Positions 8,693 through 20,693 are shown, counted from the first letter of the stretch. The stretch is 64,000 nucleotides of DNA from Agapanthus africanus (GCA_030015575.1 JASDDO010000024.1:38898114-38962113); one strand, 5' to 3'. Translations and numbers: made by a program. Notes: generated by a model from the sequence alone, not told the origin.

Positions 8693-11600
8693 TGTAACAA
8701 CCGAGTCTAGTTCTTCAAATTTCTGTTACCGTATGGGTTGTTATGGTATTTATTTCATTTATCATGCTTTGGCTGTTACGAGTTATAGTTTACCCCGACA
8801 TTTCATACTCTTGCATATAACAATTTAAGTCATTTAAAATAAATTAAATACTTGTCATGGCCTGCTCGATACCCCTAACCCTGTGGTAGCGTCCTTGCAT
8901 CGTGTTCTCGTCCCGTTCAGTGAAACGGACGTGTTTGGACGACTACGCGTACGTACGTACGTCCGTTCTTGGGGGTATGCTTTTTCCTTACTAAATCTTT
9001 CATTTCAATTTTTGGAACTTGCCAGAAATTTTCTTATTTCAAATTCAAATATTTAGACCCGACCCGGGCGCAATTCTGAAATATTTTGTATTTCCGCCAA
9101 ATCCTATTTTTCTAAATTTTTAAACCAGCCAAAATATTCCTCAGCCTAATATATTTTAGCCAACGATATTTTTATAACTCCTAAAATCTTTCATATTTTT
9201 CCAAACATATTTCTTTACCCAGCTTCAGAAAATTCTATCTTTAAAAATCTTTATCAAATTTTTCCAAAACTTTTCCCTCACCCAATCAAAATTCCCCATT
9301 CTTAACGCTGGCCCCACCAAAATCTTTCTCTCGCTTCCTTTTTCTTCTTCTCTCTCTCTCTCTTCCTCTCACACCCCACTACCGTCCAATTTTATCTCTC
9401 CTCCTCCTTTTCTCTCCTCTCGTTTCTCCCTCTCTCTCTCCTCTCGCGCCCGCTTCTCTCTCCTCTCGCGGTGCGCGAGAATCCCGTCACCGCTCCCTCT
9501 CTTCTGCTCACCTTCCTTCTTTATCTTCTCCTTCTTCTTCTGAGTTCTTGTAAACCCATGCACGAGCACAGAAAAAGAAAACCCTAACCCTTTTCTCCTC
9601 GCTCCTAAACCCTCATCGACCCACTCTATATCTCCTCGTCACCCTCATCTCCTTCCCCACCAAACCCTAGCACCCGAGGCCTTCCCTGCGACCAAGAACC
9701 CAGCTTTGCCTTCCATCGTCACCACCTCCCGCTCCCTCTGTTCTTTCCCTCTGCTCTTTCCCGAGCACCTAACCCTGCAGCCAAATCAAACCCTAGCACA
9801 ACCCTACCCTCTTACCCGAGCACCTACACCCTCGCCGGAGCGCCGACGACCCTCACCGACGACGCAGCCATCCCTCTACAATCCAGTGAGTAAGTTCTTT
9901 ACTCAATATCCTTTGATCTTTGTCATTTTCCTTGTTTCCAGTCCATGCATTCTTGTTTCATCAAAGAAGTTCACTGTTGTTTACTGTTTTTCTTGGTGTC
10001 CGGAATCCGATCGTGCCGGCGATGATCCTCGACGACCCAGCAAGGACCCCTGACCCATGTGATTCCACTGTTCGTCGTTTGGGCCCATTCCGTGTACCGT
10101 GCGCGCGTCACGACTTTTCCCCGCCGACGCGTAACGTTCCGTTTTCCGTATCGCGACCCGTCGAGGCAAGTGAAACTTGCTACATGCTATTCAAACTATT
10201 CTTATACTAATTTATTTATTTTCCTATTAAATCTCTAAATCGAATCGAAAGTCTTGGATTTCAAGTTAACCGTATAACGTTCCGTTTACATATTTTCTGA
10301 TCTCGAACTTGAAACTTAATTGTTGCATCTAGTTGTTTATACCTAGTAATCACCTGTAAATGTTAGTCCACATGATCACAAATATTTTATAGACGTGATA
10401 CCCTTTTTCTCTAGTATTAACCTATCGGACATCCGTGTGCATCTTAAACCGGTTTAATTACAATTGCATCCATTGAACAGATTATACATGTCGTCGCATC
10501 CCTAGATTACTCAATACTTATTAACCTGGTTTTTAGCATTCACATATGTCATACTGTATTCATATAATGCTGACACCATCTCTTAAACTCAAACTGATAA
10601 CTGTACAGCTAACTAGTTTGATCTGCTTTATTGCTTAACCTATTACATGTGCCAATTTATTTTGTTGTTGATACCCATGCTTGTTTATTTATAACCATGA
10701 TATGCTAGTTGATTATGAGCACTCACATAATATCTTTTACACCCGGACATGACTTGCTACACACATATTACTTGACCCGACATGGTACCGTACACTACAT
10801 GACTTGACCTGATGTACCATGGCTTGACATGTTACCTAATCTTGTGTCTGATGCCAACAAACCTAATCTTGTGTCTGATGCCAACAAACATGTTGTCTAT
10901 CCAGATAAAGCTGCTCCTACCTGATCCTGTGTTGGCATTAGTTCTTAATTACTGAATACCTGACTTGACATACATAACTTGGGGGTATGGGGAAATCAAT
11001 GATGAAATCCTGACCTGTAACTCGATAGTTGCTTGCTTTTACTGATCAGTTTTTGAGGCTAGGCCCGCCTCGTGACGATGCTGCTGACATCGTTGGTCTG
11101 TACCCTTTTCCTTTTAGTGCCTAGCGGCAAGTCTCGGTTTCAGCCCGAGAGTCTTAGACCGTGGTCCCAGGCATGCACGGGATACTATTGAGTTACATCA
11201 ATAATTCATCAAATTGATTTCAAAGACTTGAGAGTAGATAGCCCAATAGACCAGTTTAGTTTACTCACGGCACACTACCCTTCACTGCCCTGATTTATAT
11301 TGCTGTTACACCTGCTTTATCATTCATGATTATATTTGCATTTCCTGTTACCCTATTTATACTTTATTACTTGATGACATGACGTGCTGACGTCTGGGTT
11401 TTGCATGGCCCAGATTCCGTACCTTTGCTGCAGTCCGAGCAGGAGTACTTCAGCCAGCAGGCTGAGCAGTGAGGATTCTGTAGTAGTTAGTTCTTTTACT
11501 TTCAGCATTTTATTCCTGATGTGAGCCTGCATTATGGGACATACATTCCAGTTATTTTGTATTGGATCTCTTGCTTCCGCATTTTATTATTCTTGACTCA

Positions 11601-11760
11601 TTTTATCTTGGCTTATGGACATGTATTAGATAGTTATATTTTGTTCTTAATATCTCTACAACCGTAATGTGACTATGGATGGATACTTCCTAGCCACAGG
11701 TAGCATGGTTGGCTATGTCACGTGCCCATCTTAGTGTACTCTGGGAAGCGGGGCGTGACA
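8693..11760 (+). repeat. Element A 5' LTR
   Basis: It starts TGTAACAACC and ends GGGGCGTGACA, and is paired with 16637-19707. An AT-rich first 600 bases is followed by a pyrimidine- and C-rich strip (about 9320-9880) with ACCCTAACCC strings, then AT-rich sequence. No long frame in it is supported as a gene. Frames of about 115 and 96 codons occur in both LTRs only because the LTRs are copies. Confidence 0.93.
9320..9900 (+). other. C/T-rich strand-biased strip in the element A LTR
   Basis: The + strand is nearly free of G runs and starts with CTCTCTCTCTCTTCCTCTC, then CCCTAACCC-like and CCGACGACCCTC stretches, ending near CCAGTGAGTAAGTTC. It looks like the transcribed leader part of the LTR, with a donor-like GTGAGTAAGT at its end. 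The twin is at about 17270-17850. Confidence 0.5.
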
Positions 11761-11769
11761 TGGTTTTTT

Positions 11770-11781
11770 TGGTATCAGAGC
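11770..11781 (+). other. Element A primer binding site (tRNA-iMet type)
   Basis: TGGTATCAGAGC, nine bases after the LTR end at 11760, is the standard plant primer site complementary to the 3' end of initiator tRNA-Met. Confidence 0.92.
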
Positions 11782-12104
11782 CATAGGTTAGTCGGGTTGA
11801 TTCTTTTTGTAGTTGGGTATTGTACCCAATACACGAATCAGAATACCCGTGTTTAGGAAACATGTCCTGCCACCTTACTGTTTTACCGTTCTTGAATCTA
11901 ACCTCCTCCTGATTATATCTTTACGGTGTGCAAACTTCCTTTGCATATCGACTCGAAAACCTGATTCCTTGTTATCTCTAGAACTTAGGCGACTCGGGTG
12001 GAGTTATGTAATTGTAGCTATGATACCGCGGCATAGTTACAATGCGGTACTCTATTTAAGTAACTCGGAGTTCTAGACTTGATCTATATTTTGAAGCTGT
12101 TATC

Positions 12105-13190
12105 ATGCTAATACTTGGGTGTTTTGATTTCAGGAACACGGCAGACAAGAATTTGAAGACGTACCAAAGGCGTATTGACGAAGCCGCTATGCTTGGAGTA
12201 ATACGTGGGATGTTGGAGAATCAAAAGAGGCAGACCGAGCTGATCCAGCAGCAAGCTGAATCGTTTCAGGAAGGTTTGCGGACCGTTCAGCAGTCCGTGA
12301 ACAATGTTGGGACTAGACCAATAGATCGAGTGGGGACCGTAGCAGATTTCAGGAGACTGGGTCCGTCTGTCTTTACTGGTTTGGAGGAGCCGTTGCCAGC
12401 GGAGCAGTGGCTGGTTGACACGGAGAATCTACTCATTGCGGCACAGATTCCAGATGATAAGAGGGTGGACGTGGTACGCATCCAGTTGGTGGATTACGCC
12501 CGTGAATGGTGGCTTGTGGAGGAGACCCGCTTGCCCAAGCCGATCAGGTGAGCGGATTTTTCAAAGAGTTTCCCGGAGAAGTTCTTCCCGCGGACTGCAC
12601 GGGAGGAAATGGAAGAGAAGTTCATCAGTCTAAGGCAGAACGGTGCATCTATAGACGTACAAGCAGCGGAATGGACGCGGCTCAGTAGGTTCGCTGGACC
12701 TTTAGTTTCCAACGATGCAGACAGGGTAAGGAGGTTCATGCGCAGCTTGGATGTGGACATCCAGAGGCAGATTGTCTCCCTGAGTTTGACCACTTTCTCA
12801 CAGGTACTTACGGCAGCCCGAGAACAGCTGAGCTTATCTGGGAAGACTGGGAGTTCACAGAAGACAGCAGTTACAGTAAGGAAGCCGGCATTTGTACCAA
12901 ACCGAGCTCATGGACGTAGAGGTATTCCAGTGGACCGTCGTGGTGTAGCACCGATGAAGAAGCCTGCTGTCGTTGATCAGAGGAAGCACGTGATTTGTAG
13001 CTTTTGCCACTTACCCGGACATTTGCAAAGGGAATGTCGCAGGATGCGGGGACTTTGTCTGGTTTGTGGATCGGCGGATCATACTGTTAATTCTTGTCCG
13101 TCGAAGCTTCACATAAGGGATGATATTCAGAAGCCTCCGCAGAAACCATTTCAGGGACAGAAGCAGCTGACTCAAGGACCTAATCAGGCT
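12105..13190 (+). pseudogene. Element A gag region
   Basis: This codes the capsid-type N-terminal part and nucleocapsid of Gag. The N-terminal half is helical and rich in Gln/Glu. The PSVFTGLEEPLPAEQWL stretch matches the start of the plant gypsy capsid (retrotrans_gag) domain. Two CCHC-type knuckles follow at 12996-13037 ([14 protein letters not shown]) and 13056-13097 ([14 protein letters not shown]). In the family Gag packages the element RNA in cytoplasmic particles. Confidence 0.88.
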
Positions 13191-13700
13191 CGAGCTTTTA
13201 CCTTGACGGCTGAGGAAGCTAAGGCTTCAGGAGAAGTTGTTTCAGGTATTCTACCCGTTCATGGTTTTCCCGCATTAGCGTTATTTGATTCTGGTGCATC
13301 CCATTGTTTTATGTCGTCCAAGTTTATAGCTACACACTCGATTATCTACACGACCCTGTCTAGTTTCTGGGACATACACATTGGGAATGGGAAAATCATA
13401 TCTAGTAGAGAGTGTAAAGATTGTGCAGTTGTTGTTTGCGGACGGGAGCTTTTTGCAGATTTCTTGGTGATTGATACAGGCAGCTATGAAGTCGTCTTGG
13501 GAATGGATTTTCTCGGTACTTTCCATGCTCATATAGATTGTAGGGCAAAGAAAGTAATTTTCCAGATTCCCGGACATCCCGAGTTTACCTTCACTGGAGG
13601 AAGCAGTTCTGTCGGGCCAGTCGAGTTTAGGGCTAGGCCGACAACTAATGTTCTTGCATCAATGGAGGTTGATGAAAGTGAAGTGCCAGCTGTTGTTCGA
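13191..13700 (+). pseudogene. Element A aspartic protease region
   Basis: The active-site motif [13 protein letters not shown] lies at about 13278-13320 with the Asp codon at 13287, and a hydrophobic VVLGMDFL segment at about 13490 matches the second conserved protease block. The protease cuts the Gag-Pol precursor. It continues in frame with the gag knuckles upstream and RT downstream. Confidence 0.88.
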
Positions 13701-14516
13701 GATTTTATGGACGTGTTTGAAGATATATCAGGATTACCGCCGAAGCGAGACGTGGAGTTCGCAATTGATCTTATTCCTGGTGCAGCGCCAGTATCTAAAG
13801 CGTATTATCCAATGGCACCAGTGGAGTTGGAAGAAGTCAAGAAGCAGGTTACTGAATTGCTTGAGAAGGGTTGGATTCGAAGCAGTAACTCGCCTTGGGG
13901 AGCTCCAGTTCTTCTAGTTAAGAAGAAAGATGGCACAAGAAGGATGTGCATCGACTATCGAGAATTAAACCGGGTGACTAATAAGAACAAGTACCCGATC
14001 CCTTGCATTGGCGAATTATTTGAGCAGCTTAGTGGCGCGAGGGTATTCTCAAAGCTGGATTTACGATCCAGATATCATCAGGTCCGAGTGAAAGCAGAGG
14101 ATATTTGCAAGACGGCGTTCCGAACCCGGTATGGACATTACGAGTACTTAGTGATGCCCTTCAGAGTTACGAATGCACCAGCTATATTCATAGACTTGAT
14201 GAACCAAATCTTTTCACCATTCTTGGACCAGTTTATTATGGTGTTCATTGACGATATTCTGGTTTATTCGAAGAGTATTGAAGAGCATGCTGAACATTTG
14301 AAGATCGCACTGCAGACGTTGAGACAGGAGAAGTTATATGCGAAGATGAGCAAGTGCGAGTTTTGGCTGGAAGAAGTAAAGTTTTTGGGGCATGTTGTGT
14401 CTGGCGATGGAATCGCCGTCGATCTCGAAAAGATTGCAGCAGTTCGTGATTGGCCGATTCCGAAGAATGTTGCGGAGATAAGAAGTTTTCTTGGATTAGC
14501 CAGGTATTACAGATGA
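13701..14516 (+). pseudogene. Element A reverse transcriptase
   Basis: The gypsy RT blocks appear in order: [20 protein letters not shown], then [42 protein letters not shown] and the palm motif [10 protein letters not shown] at about 14241-14270, followed by [17 protein letters not shown]. In the family it copies the genomic RNA into DNA. The copy belongs to a broken element. Confidence 0.93.
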
Positions 14517-15206
14517 TTTGTGGAGAACTTTGCTCGTCTGGCGGAGCCGTTGACCAAGCTTACGCGCAAGGAGGTACCTTTTGTATGGACGGATAGGTGT
14601 GCGTCAGCTTTCGAGACGTTGAAGTAGAGATTGATAACCGCCCCTATTCTGACCGTGCCAGACTGTTCCGGAGGATTAGTGATTCACAGCGACGCATCTG
14701 GAAAAGGATTGGGATGTGTTTTGATGCAGCATGGGAAGGTTGTAGCGTACGCATCGAGACGGTTGAAGACCCATGAGAAGAACTACCCAACTCATGACTT
14801 GGAGCTTGCGGCTGTGATTTTCGCTTTGAAGATTTGGAGACACTACCTTTTGGGCGAAAGGGTCGAGGTATTTACTGATCATAAAAGCTTGAAGTATGTG
14901 TTCACGAAGAAGGAGCTTAATATGAGGCAGCGTAGATGGTTGGAGCTGATGGCTGACTACGATCTTGATCTTAAGTACCATCCGGGAAAAGTTAATGTCG
15001 TGCCGGATGCGCTCAGTCGGTTACCGGCTATTCAGATGTTGACTACGCAGAAGGAACTCGTTGAAGACTTTCGGAGGTTTGATTTGGAGGTTGTGCTACC
15101 GCATTCTTCGGGACAGTTGATGCAGCTGCAGGTACATTCGTCGTTGATCGAGAATATTAAAGCAGCGCAACCGCAGGACCCTAGATTGCAAAAGTTTCGA
15201 GAATAG
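14517..15206 (+). pseudogene. Element A RNase H region
   Basis: The frame at 14631-15206 shows [36 protein letters not shown] and [12 protein letters not shown], the usual catalytic blocks of gypsy RNase H, and VPDALSR at the end of the domain. In the family it removes RNA from the RNA/DNA hybrid. Confidence 0.9.
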
Positions 15207-16389
15207 GTTGAAGCTGGACTTCGAACGGATTTGCTGATCCATGAAGATGGTTCGTTGAGATATGGTAGCCGTTTATGTGTGTCAAAGGGAGATATTCGTG
15301 AAGAACTTATGAAGAAGGCGCACAGCTCAGCTTATTCCCTACATCCAGGAGGCACGAAGATGTACCGCGATATACGACAGTATTTCTGGTGGGAAGGCAT
15401 GAAACAGGAGATTGCTCGCTTTGTGGCAAAGTGCTTGGTGTGTCAGCAAGTTAAGGCTGAACATCAAAGGGTTGCTGGTTTATTGCAACCACTTTCGATT
15501 CCTCAGTGGAAGTGGGAACATATAACCATGGATTTCGTGACAGCTCTACCGCGGAGTCCAAAGGGCAACAATGCAGTATGGGTGATTGTTGATCGCTTGA
15601 CCAAGGCAGCTCATTTCATTCCTTTCCGGGTTGGTCAATCAACAGAAACTTTGGCGGAGCGGTACATGTAGGAGATTGTAAGATTGCATGGAGTATCGGT
15701 GAGCATTGTATCCGATCGTGACACTCGGTTCTTATCACACTTTTGGCGGAGCTTACAGGGAAGTTTGGGGACTCGATTGAAGTTTAGCACAGCTTATCAT
15801 CCTCAAACAGATGGTCAGTCGGAGAGAACGATCCAAACTCTTGAAGATATGTTGAGAGCATGCATGTTGGACTTCAAGGGTTCTTGGGAGGATCTTCTAC
15901 ATTTGGTGGAGTTTTCTTACAACAACAGTTTCCAGGCAACTATTCAGATGGCTCCATTTGAAGCTTTGTATGGTCGCAAGTGTCGTTCACCTGTTAGTTA
16001 GGACGATGTCGGTGAACGAAGATTGTTGGGACCAGATTTGGTTGTGCAGACAGTTGAGAAAGTTAACACTATCAGGAATCATATGAAAGCAGCACAAGAT
16101 CGACAGAAGAGTTGGGCAGATACGTCAAGAAGACCTCTAGAGTTTGTCATGGGTGATTTGGTATTCTTGAAGATATCACCGACTAGAGGGGTGATTCGTT
16201 TTGGAAGTCGAGGAAAGCTCAGTCCTCGATTCGTTGGACCCTTTGAGATCTTGGAGCGTGTTGGTGAGGTAGCGTATCGATTGGCGTTACCGCAATCCCT
16301 GACGAATGTTCATGATGTGTTTCACGTATCACAACTCCGTAAGTATGTTCGAGATGAAACACATGTGCTGGATCATTCGGAACTGACTG
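15207..16389 (+). pseudogene. Element A integrase
   Basis: An HHCC zinc-binding N-terminus (HPGGTKMYRDIRQYFWW and CLVCQQVKAEH, about 15340-15470) precedes the DDE core, with Asp in MDFVTALPRS (about 15530), Asp in [13 protein letters not shown] (about 15715) and Glu in [13 protein letters not shown] (about 15830). The C-terminal part has GDLVFLKISP and FVGPFEILERVG, the GPY/F-type module common in chromoviruses. Confidence 0.9.
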
Positions 16390-16568
16390 TACGAGAAGAT
16401 TTGACTTTTGAGGAGCGCCCGGTTGAAATTGTGGATCGAAGGGAAAAGCTTCTTAAGAACAAGGTTATCCCTCTTGTACTTGTTTCTTGGGGTAATCGCT
16501 CATATGGAGAGTCCACTTGGGAACGAGAAGATGAAATCCGGCAGAAGTTTCCTCATCTTTTCTTGTAG
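16390..16568 (+). pseudogene. Element A chromodomain (integrase C-terminus)
   Basis: RPVEIVDRREKLLKNKVIPL followed by VLVSWGN and ESTWEREDEIRQKFPHLF is the chromodomain tail of plant chromoviruses, thought to guide insertion to marked chromatin. It ends about 70 bases before the 3' LTR. Confidence 0.88.
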
Positions 16569-16636
16569 CTTGTTTATCGTTTATCCTTTGTGTTCTTGGA
16601 ATTTCGAGGACAAAATTCTTTTGTAGTTGGGTATAA
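16569..16636 (+). other. Element A 3' end before the LTR, polypurine-tract position
   Basis: The strip contains TTCGAGGACAAAATTCTTTTG, the usual Tekay-type sequence just before the polypurine tract, then GTAGTTGGGTATAA directly before the 3' LTR. The string ATTCTTTTGTAGTTGGGTAT (16615-16634) also occurs at 11800-11820 in the leader, with one extra T. Confidence 0.6.
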
Positions 16637-19600
16637 TGTAACAACCGAATCCAGTTCTACAAATTTCTGTTACCCTATGGGTTGTTGAGGTATTTATTTC
16701 ATTTATCATGCTTTGGCTGTTACTAGTTATAGTTTACCCCGACATTTCATACTCTTGCATATAACAATTTAAGTCATTTAAAATAAATTAAATACTTGTC
16801 ATGGCCTGCTCGATACCCCTAACCCTGTGGTAGCGTCCTTGCATCGTGTTCTCGTCCCGTTCAGTGAAACAGACGTGTTTGGACGACTACGCGCATGTAC
16901 GTGCGTCCGTTCTTGAGGGTATGCTTTTTCCTTACTAAATCCTTCATTTCAATTTTTGGAACTTGCCAGAAATTTTCTCATTTCAAATTCAAATATTTGG
17001 ACCCGACCCGGACGCAATTCTGAAATATTTTGTATTTCCGCCAAATCCTATTTTTCTAAATTTTTAAACCAGCCAAAATATTCCTCAGCCTAATATATTT
17101 TAGCCAAAGATATTTTTATAACTCCTAAAATCTTTCATATTTTTCCCAACATATTTCTTTACCCAGCTTCAGAAAATTCTATCTTTAAAAATCTTTATCA
17201 ATTTTTTCCAAACTTTTCCCCCACCCAATCAAAATTCCCCATTCTTAACGCCAGCCCCACCAAAATCTTTCTCTCGCTTCCTTTTTCTTCTTCTCTCTCT
17301 CTTCCTATCTCACCCCACTACCATCCAATTTTATCTCTCCTCCTCTTTCTCCCTCCTCTCGTTTCTCCCCCTCTCTCTCCTCTCGCGCCCGCTTCTCTCT
17401 CCTCTCGCGGTGCGCGAGAATCCCGTCACCGCTCTCTCTCTTATGCTCACCTTCCATCTTTATCTTCTCCTTTTTCTTCTGAGTTCTTGAAAACCCATGC
17501 ACGAGCACAGAAAAAGAAAACCCTAACTCTTTTCTCCCCGCTCCTAAACCCTCGTCGACCCACTCTACATCTCCTCGTCACCCTCATCTCCTTCCCTACC
17601 AAACCCTAACACCCGAGCACCCGAGGCCTTCCCTGCGACCAAGAACCCAGCTTTGCCTTCCATCGTCACCACCTCCCGCTCCCTCTGTTCTTTCCCTCTG
17701 CTCTTTCCCGAGCACCTAACCCTGCAACCAAACCAAACCCTAGCACAACCCTACCCTCTTACCCGATCACCTACACCCTCGCCGGAGCACCGACGACCCT
17801 CACCGACGACACAGCCATCCCTCTACAATCCAGTGAGTAAGTTCTTTCCTCAATATCCTTTGATCTTTGTCATTTTTCTTGTTTCCAGTCTATGCATTCT
17901 TGTTTCATCAAAGAAGTTCACTGTTGTTTACTGTTTTTCTTGGTGGCCGGAATCCGACCGTGCCGGCGACGATCCTCGACGACCCAGCAAGGACCCCTGA
18001 CCCGTGTGATTCCACTGTTCGTCGTTTGGGCTCATTCCGTGTACCGTGCGCGCGTCGCGACTTTTCCTCGCCGACGCGTAACGTTCCGTTTTCCGTATCG
18101 CGACCCGTCGAGGCAAGTGAAACTTGCTACATGCTATTCAAACTATTCTTATACTAATTTATTTATTTTCCTATTAAATCTCTAAATAGAATCGAAAGTC
18201 TTGGATTTCAAGTTAACCGTATAATGTTCCGTTTACATATTTTCTGATCTCGAACTTGAAACTTAATTGTTGCATCTAGTTGTTTATACCTAGTAATCAC
18301 CTCTAAATGTTAGTCCACATGATCACAAATATTTTATAGACGTGATACCCTTTTTCTCTAGTATTAACCTATCAGACATCCGTGTGCATCTTAAACCGGT
18401 TTAATTACAATTGCATCCATTGAACAGATTATACATGTCGTCGCATCCCTAGATTACTCAATACTTATTAACCTGGTTTTTAGCATTCACATATGTCATA
18501 CTGTATTCATATAATGCCGACACCATCTCTTAAACTCAAACTGATAACTGTACAGCTAACTAGTTTAATCTGCTTTATTGCTTAACCTATTGCATGTGCC
18601 AATTTATTTTGTTGTTGATACCCATGCTTGTTTATTTATAACCATGATATGCTAGTTGATTATGAGCACTCACATAATATCTTTTACACCCGGACATGAC
18701 TTGCTACACACATATTACTTGACCCGACATGGTACCGTACACTACATGACTTGACCTGATGTACCATGGCTTGACCTCTTACCTAATCTTGTGTCTGATG
18801 CCAACAAACCTGACTTGTAGTCCTCACGGACCGTTCCTGTTGTCTATCCAGACAAACCTGCTCCTACCTGATCCTGTGTTGGCATTAGTTCTTGATTACT
18901 GAATACCTGACTTGACATGCATAACTTGGGGGTTTGGGGAAATCAATGATGAAATCCTGACTTGTAACTCGATAGTTGCTTGCTTTTACTGATTAGTTTT
19001 TGAGGCTAGGCCCGCCTCGTGACGATGCTGCTGACATCGTTGGTCTGTACCCTTTTCCTTTTAGTGCCTAGCGGCACGTCTCGGTTTCAGCCCGAGAGTC
19101 TTAGACCGTGGTCCCGGGCATGCACGGGATACTATTGAGTTACATCGATGATTCATCAAATTGATTTCAAAGATTTGAGAGTAGATAGCCCAATAGACCA
19201 GTTTAGTTTACTCATGGCACACTACCCTTCACTGCCCTGATTTATATTGTTGTTACACCTGCTTTATCATTCATGATTATATTTGCATTTCATGTTACCC
19301 TGTTTATACTTTATTACTTGATGACATGACGCGCTGACGTCTGGGTTTTGCATGGCCCAGATTCCGTACCTTTGCTGCAGTCCGAGCAGGAGTACTTCAG
19401 CCAGCAGGATGAGCAGTGAGGATTCTGTAGTAGTTAGTTCTTTTACTTTCAGCATTTTATTCCTGATGTGAGACCGCATTATGGGACATACATTCCAGTT
19501 ATTTTGTATTGGATCTCTTGCTTCCGCATTTTATTATTCTTGACTCATTTTATCTTGGCTTATGGACATGTATTAGATTGTTATATTTTGTTCTTGATAT

Positions 19601-19707
19601 CTCTACAGCCGTAATGTGACTGTGGATGGATACTTCCTACCCACAGGTAGCATGGTTGGCTATGTCACGTGCCTATTTTAGCGTACTCTGGAAAGCGGGG
19701 CGTGACA
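16637..19707 (+). repeat. Element A 3' LTR
   Basis: This is the twin of 8693-11760, starting TGTAACAACC and ending GGGGCGTGACA. It differs from the 5' copy by scattered substitutions and by a small rearranged patch around 18780-18850, where the 5' LTR instead has a short tandem duplication near 10830-10890. Confidence 0.93.
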
Positions 19708-19940
19708 TTTTTATTGCGAGTTGCCCAATCATTTCGGCTATTTTGCATGCATACATTTTTACTTGCTGATTTTGTTGCAAGTTGCCCCATCATTTCGGCT
19801 ATTACGTATGCATGTGTGGCTCGCTGGCTTTTCGCTGCAAGCTTGGAATTAGACACCGAATTCGGCATCAGCACCGCTACAACTGGGATATTGCCAGGAG
19901 CGAATCATCATTTGCCTCTGTTGATGTCGAACAAAGGTGG
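19708..19940. other. Element F non-coding 3' region right of element A, starting with target duplication TTTTT
   Basis: 19708-19712 is the right copy of the TTTTT duplication. After it come two or three units of GTTGCCCAATCATTTCGGCT type, which continue the repeats cut at 8692. No gene is visible. Confidence 0.75.
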
Positions 19941-20153
19941 CTTAGCGAGTAGGGTTAGGATCCTGTCAACTAAGGTTTTTGATTTCATGAGCCGTAAGGG
20001 TCTCATAAAGGTATTTCTCCCTACGAGTTGTGAGGATCACGTAGGTGCGTTTTCTCCTTAGGAATCGTGAGGATTCCTAAGTGTGTGTTCTCTTATAAGT
20101 CGTAAGGATCTTACAAGAGTGTTTTCTCCTTATAAGTCGAGAGGACTTAAAAG
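19941..20153. repeat. Hairpin array, set II
   Basis: Six units lie at 19941-19974, 19986-20007, 20020-20045, 20057-20081, 20092-20117 and 20129-20153, in the same order as set I. The fourth unit is a perfect hairpin, CTTAGGAATC-GTGAG-GATTCCTAAG. Where bases differ from set I, some are matched on both arms. Set II lies about 347 bases before set III. Confidence 0.8.
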
Positions 20154-20287
20154 GGTTGTTCGCCGTGTAGACATATCCCTAGTCACGGATGGAACTTTGT
20201 TAGGGAAATGTTTATTTGCGCCCGTGGATTGTATACAAGGGTCAGCAATGAGCCGCTCGTAGGCATTATTAGAGGTTGTGGTGGCCT
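20154..20287. other. Spacer between hairpin sets II and III
   Basis: No gene is visible. It contains the TTTGCGCCCGTGGATTGTATACA block that also occurs near 8489, so the repeated higher-order unit is larger than the hairpins alone. Confidence 0.55.
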
Positions 20288-20502
20288 CTTAAGAACAGGT
20301 TTAGATCCCTGTAACTTAAGACTTTTGAATCTTATGAGCCGCGAGGGTCTCATAAGAGGGTTCTCCTTATGAGTCGTGAGGATCTCGCAAGTGTGATTTC
20401 TCCTTAGGAATCGTGGGGATCCCTAAGTGTATTTCTCACTTGTGAGTCGTAAGGATCTCACGCAGGTAGTTTCTCCTCACAAGGTCGAGAGGACCTTACA
20501 AG
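20288..20502. repeat. Hairpin array, set III
   Basis: Six units lie at 20288-20320, 20331-20356, 20366-20391, 20403-20427, 20439-20465 and 20476-20502. The second unit has arms CTTATGAG and CTCATAAG. The fifth has GTGAG paired with CTCAC where set I has ATAAG paired with CTTAT, a clear two-sided change. Loops are GCGAG, GTGAG, GTGGG, GTAAG and GAGAG. Confidence 0.8.
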
Positions 20503-20693
20503 TGTCTTTTAACAAGGTTGCGCCCTTTCGGGTTTTCACAAACACTCGCCGGTAGCCCTGCTGTTTTTACTCACGGAGCCCTTTCGGGTTTTCATCCGTG
20601 CCTTTTTTGCTTATGGACATACCGTTTTTCTTTTTTCTCTTTTTTTTCTTTTCTCTTTTTTTTGCGTCAGCTTTGGGATGCTGCAATCCACAG
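20503..20693. other. Element F non-coding 3' region
   Basis: No gene is visible. GCCCTTTCGGGTTTTCA occurs twice (about 20522 and 20579), and a T/C-rich run with TTTTCTTTTTTCTCTTTTTTT lies at 20625-20665. Confidence 0.6.

Larger units (their letters stand above)
8693..19707 (+). mobile_element. Element A: Tekay-type chromovirus (Ty3/gypsy), 11.0 kb
   Basis: The element has both LTRs (3.07 kb, TG...CA), a tRNA-iMet primer site, gag with zinc knuckles, protease, RT, RNase H, integrase and a C-terminal chromodomain, in gypsy order, plus a 5-bp target duplication. The chromodomain makes it a chromovirus. Long LTRs and a TGTAACA start suggest the Tekay/Del branch, though only an RT tree would settle that. 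The coding part is broken in about five places. LTRs differ by about 2.5 percent by eye (sampled stretches range from 1 to 4 percent), which suggests an age near one million years at usual plant rates. Confidence 0.92.

Noticed and set aside
9540-9800. CCCTAACCC and AAACCCTA strings that could suggest an interstitial telomere
   Set aside because: They are short, irregular and part of a C/T-rich LTR strip that is copied in both LTRs of element A. There is no run of perfect telomere units.
9706-10210. Frames of 115 and 96 codons, repeated at 17653-18157
   Set aside because: They lie in the two LTRs of element A and recur only because the LTRs are copies. No known domain and no coding constraint can be seen.
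7171-20502. Regularly spaced palindromic units that could recall a CRISPR array
   Set aside because: Units are not identical, there are no unique spacers of constant length, there are no cas genes, and the setting is plant retroelement DNA.
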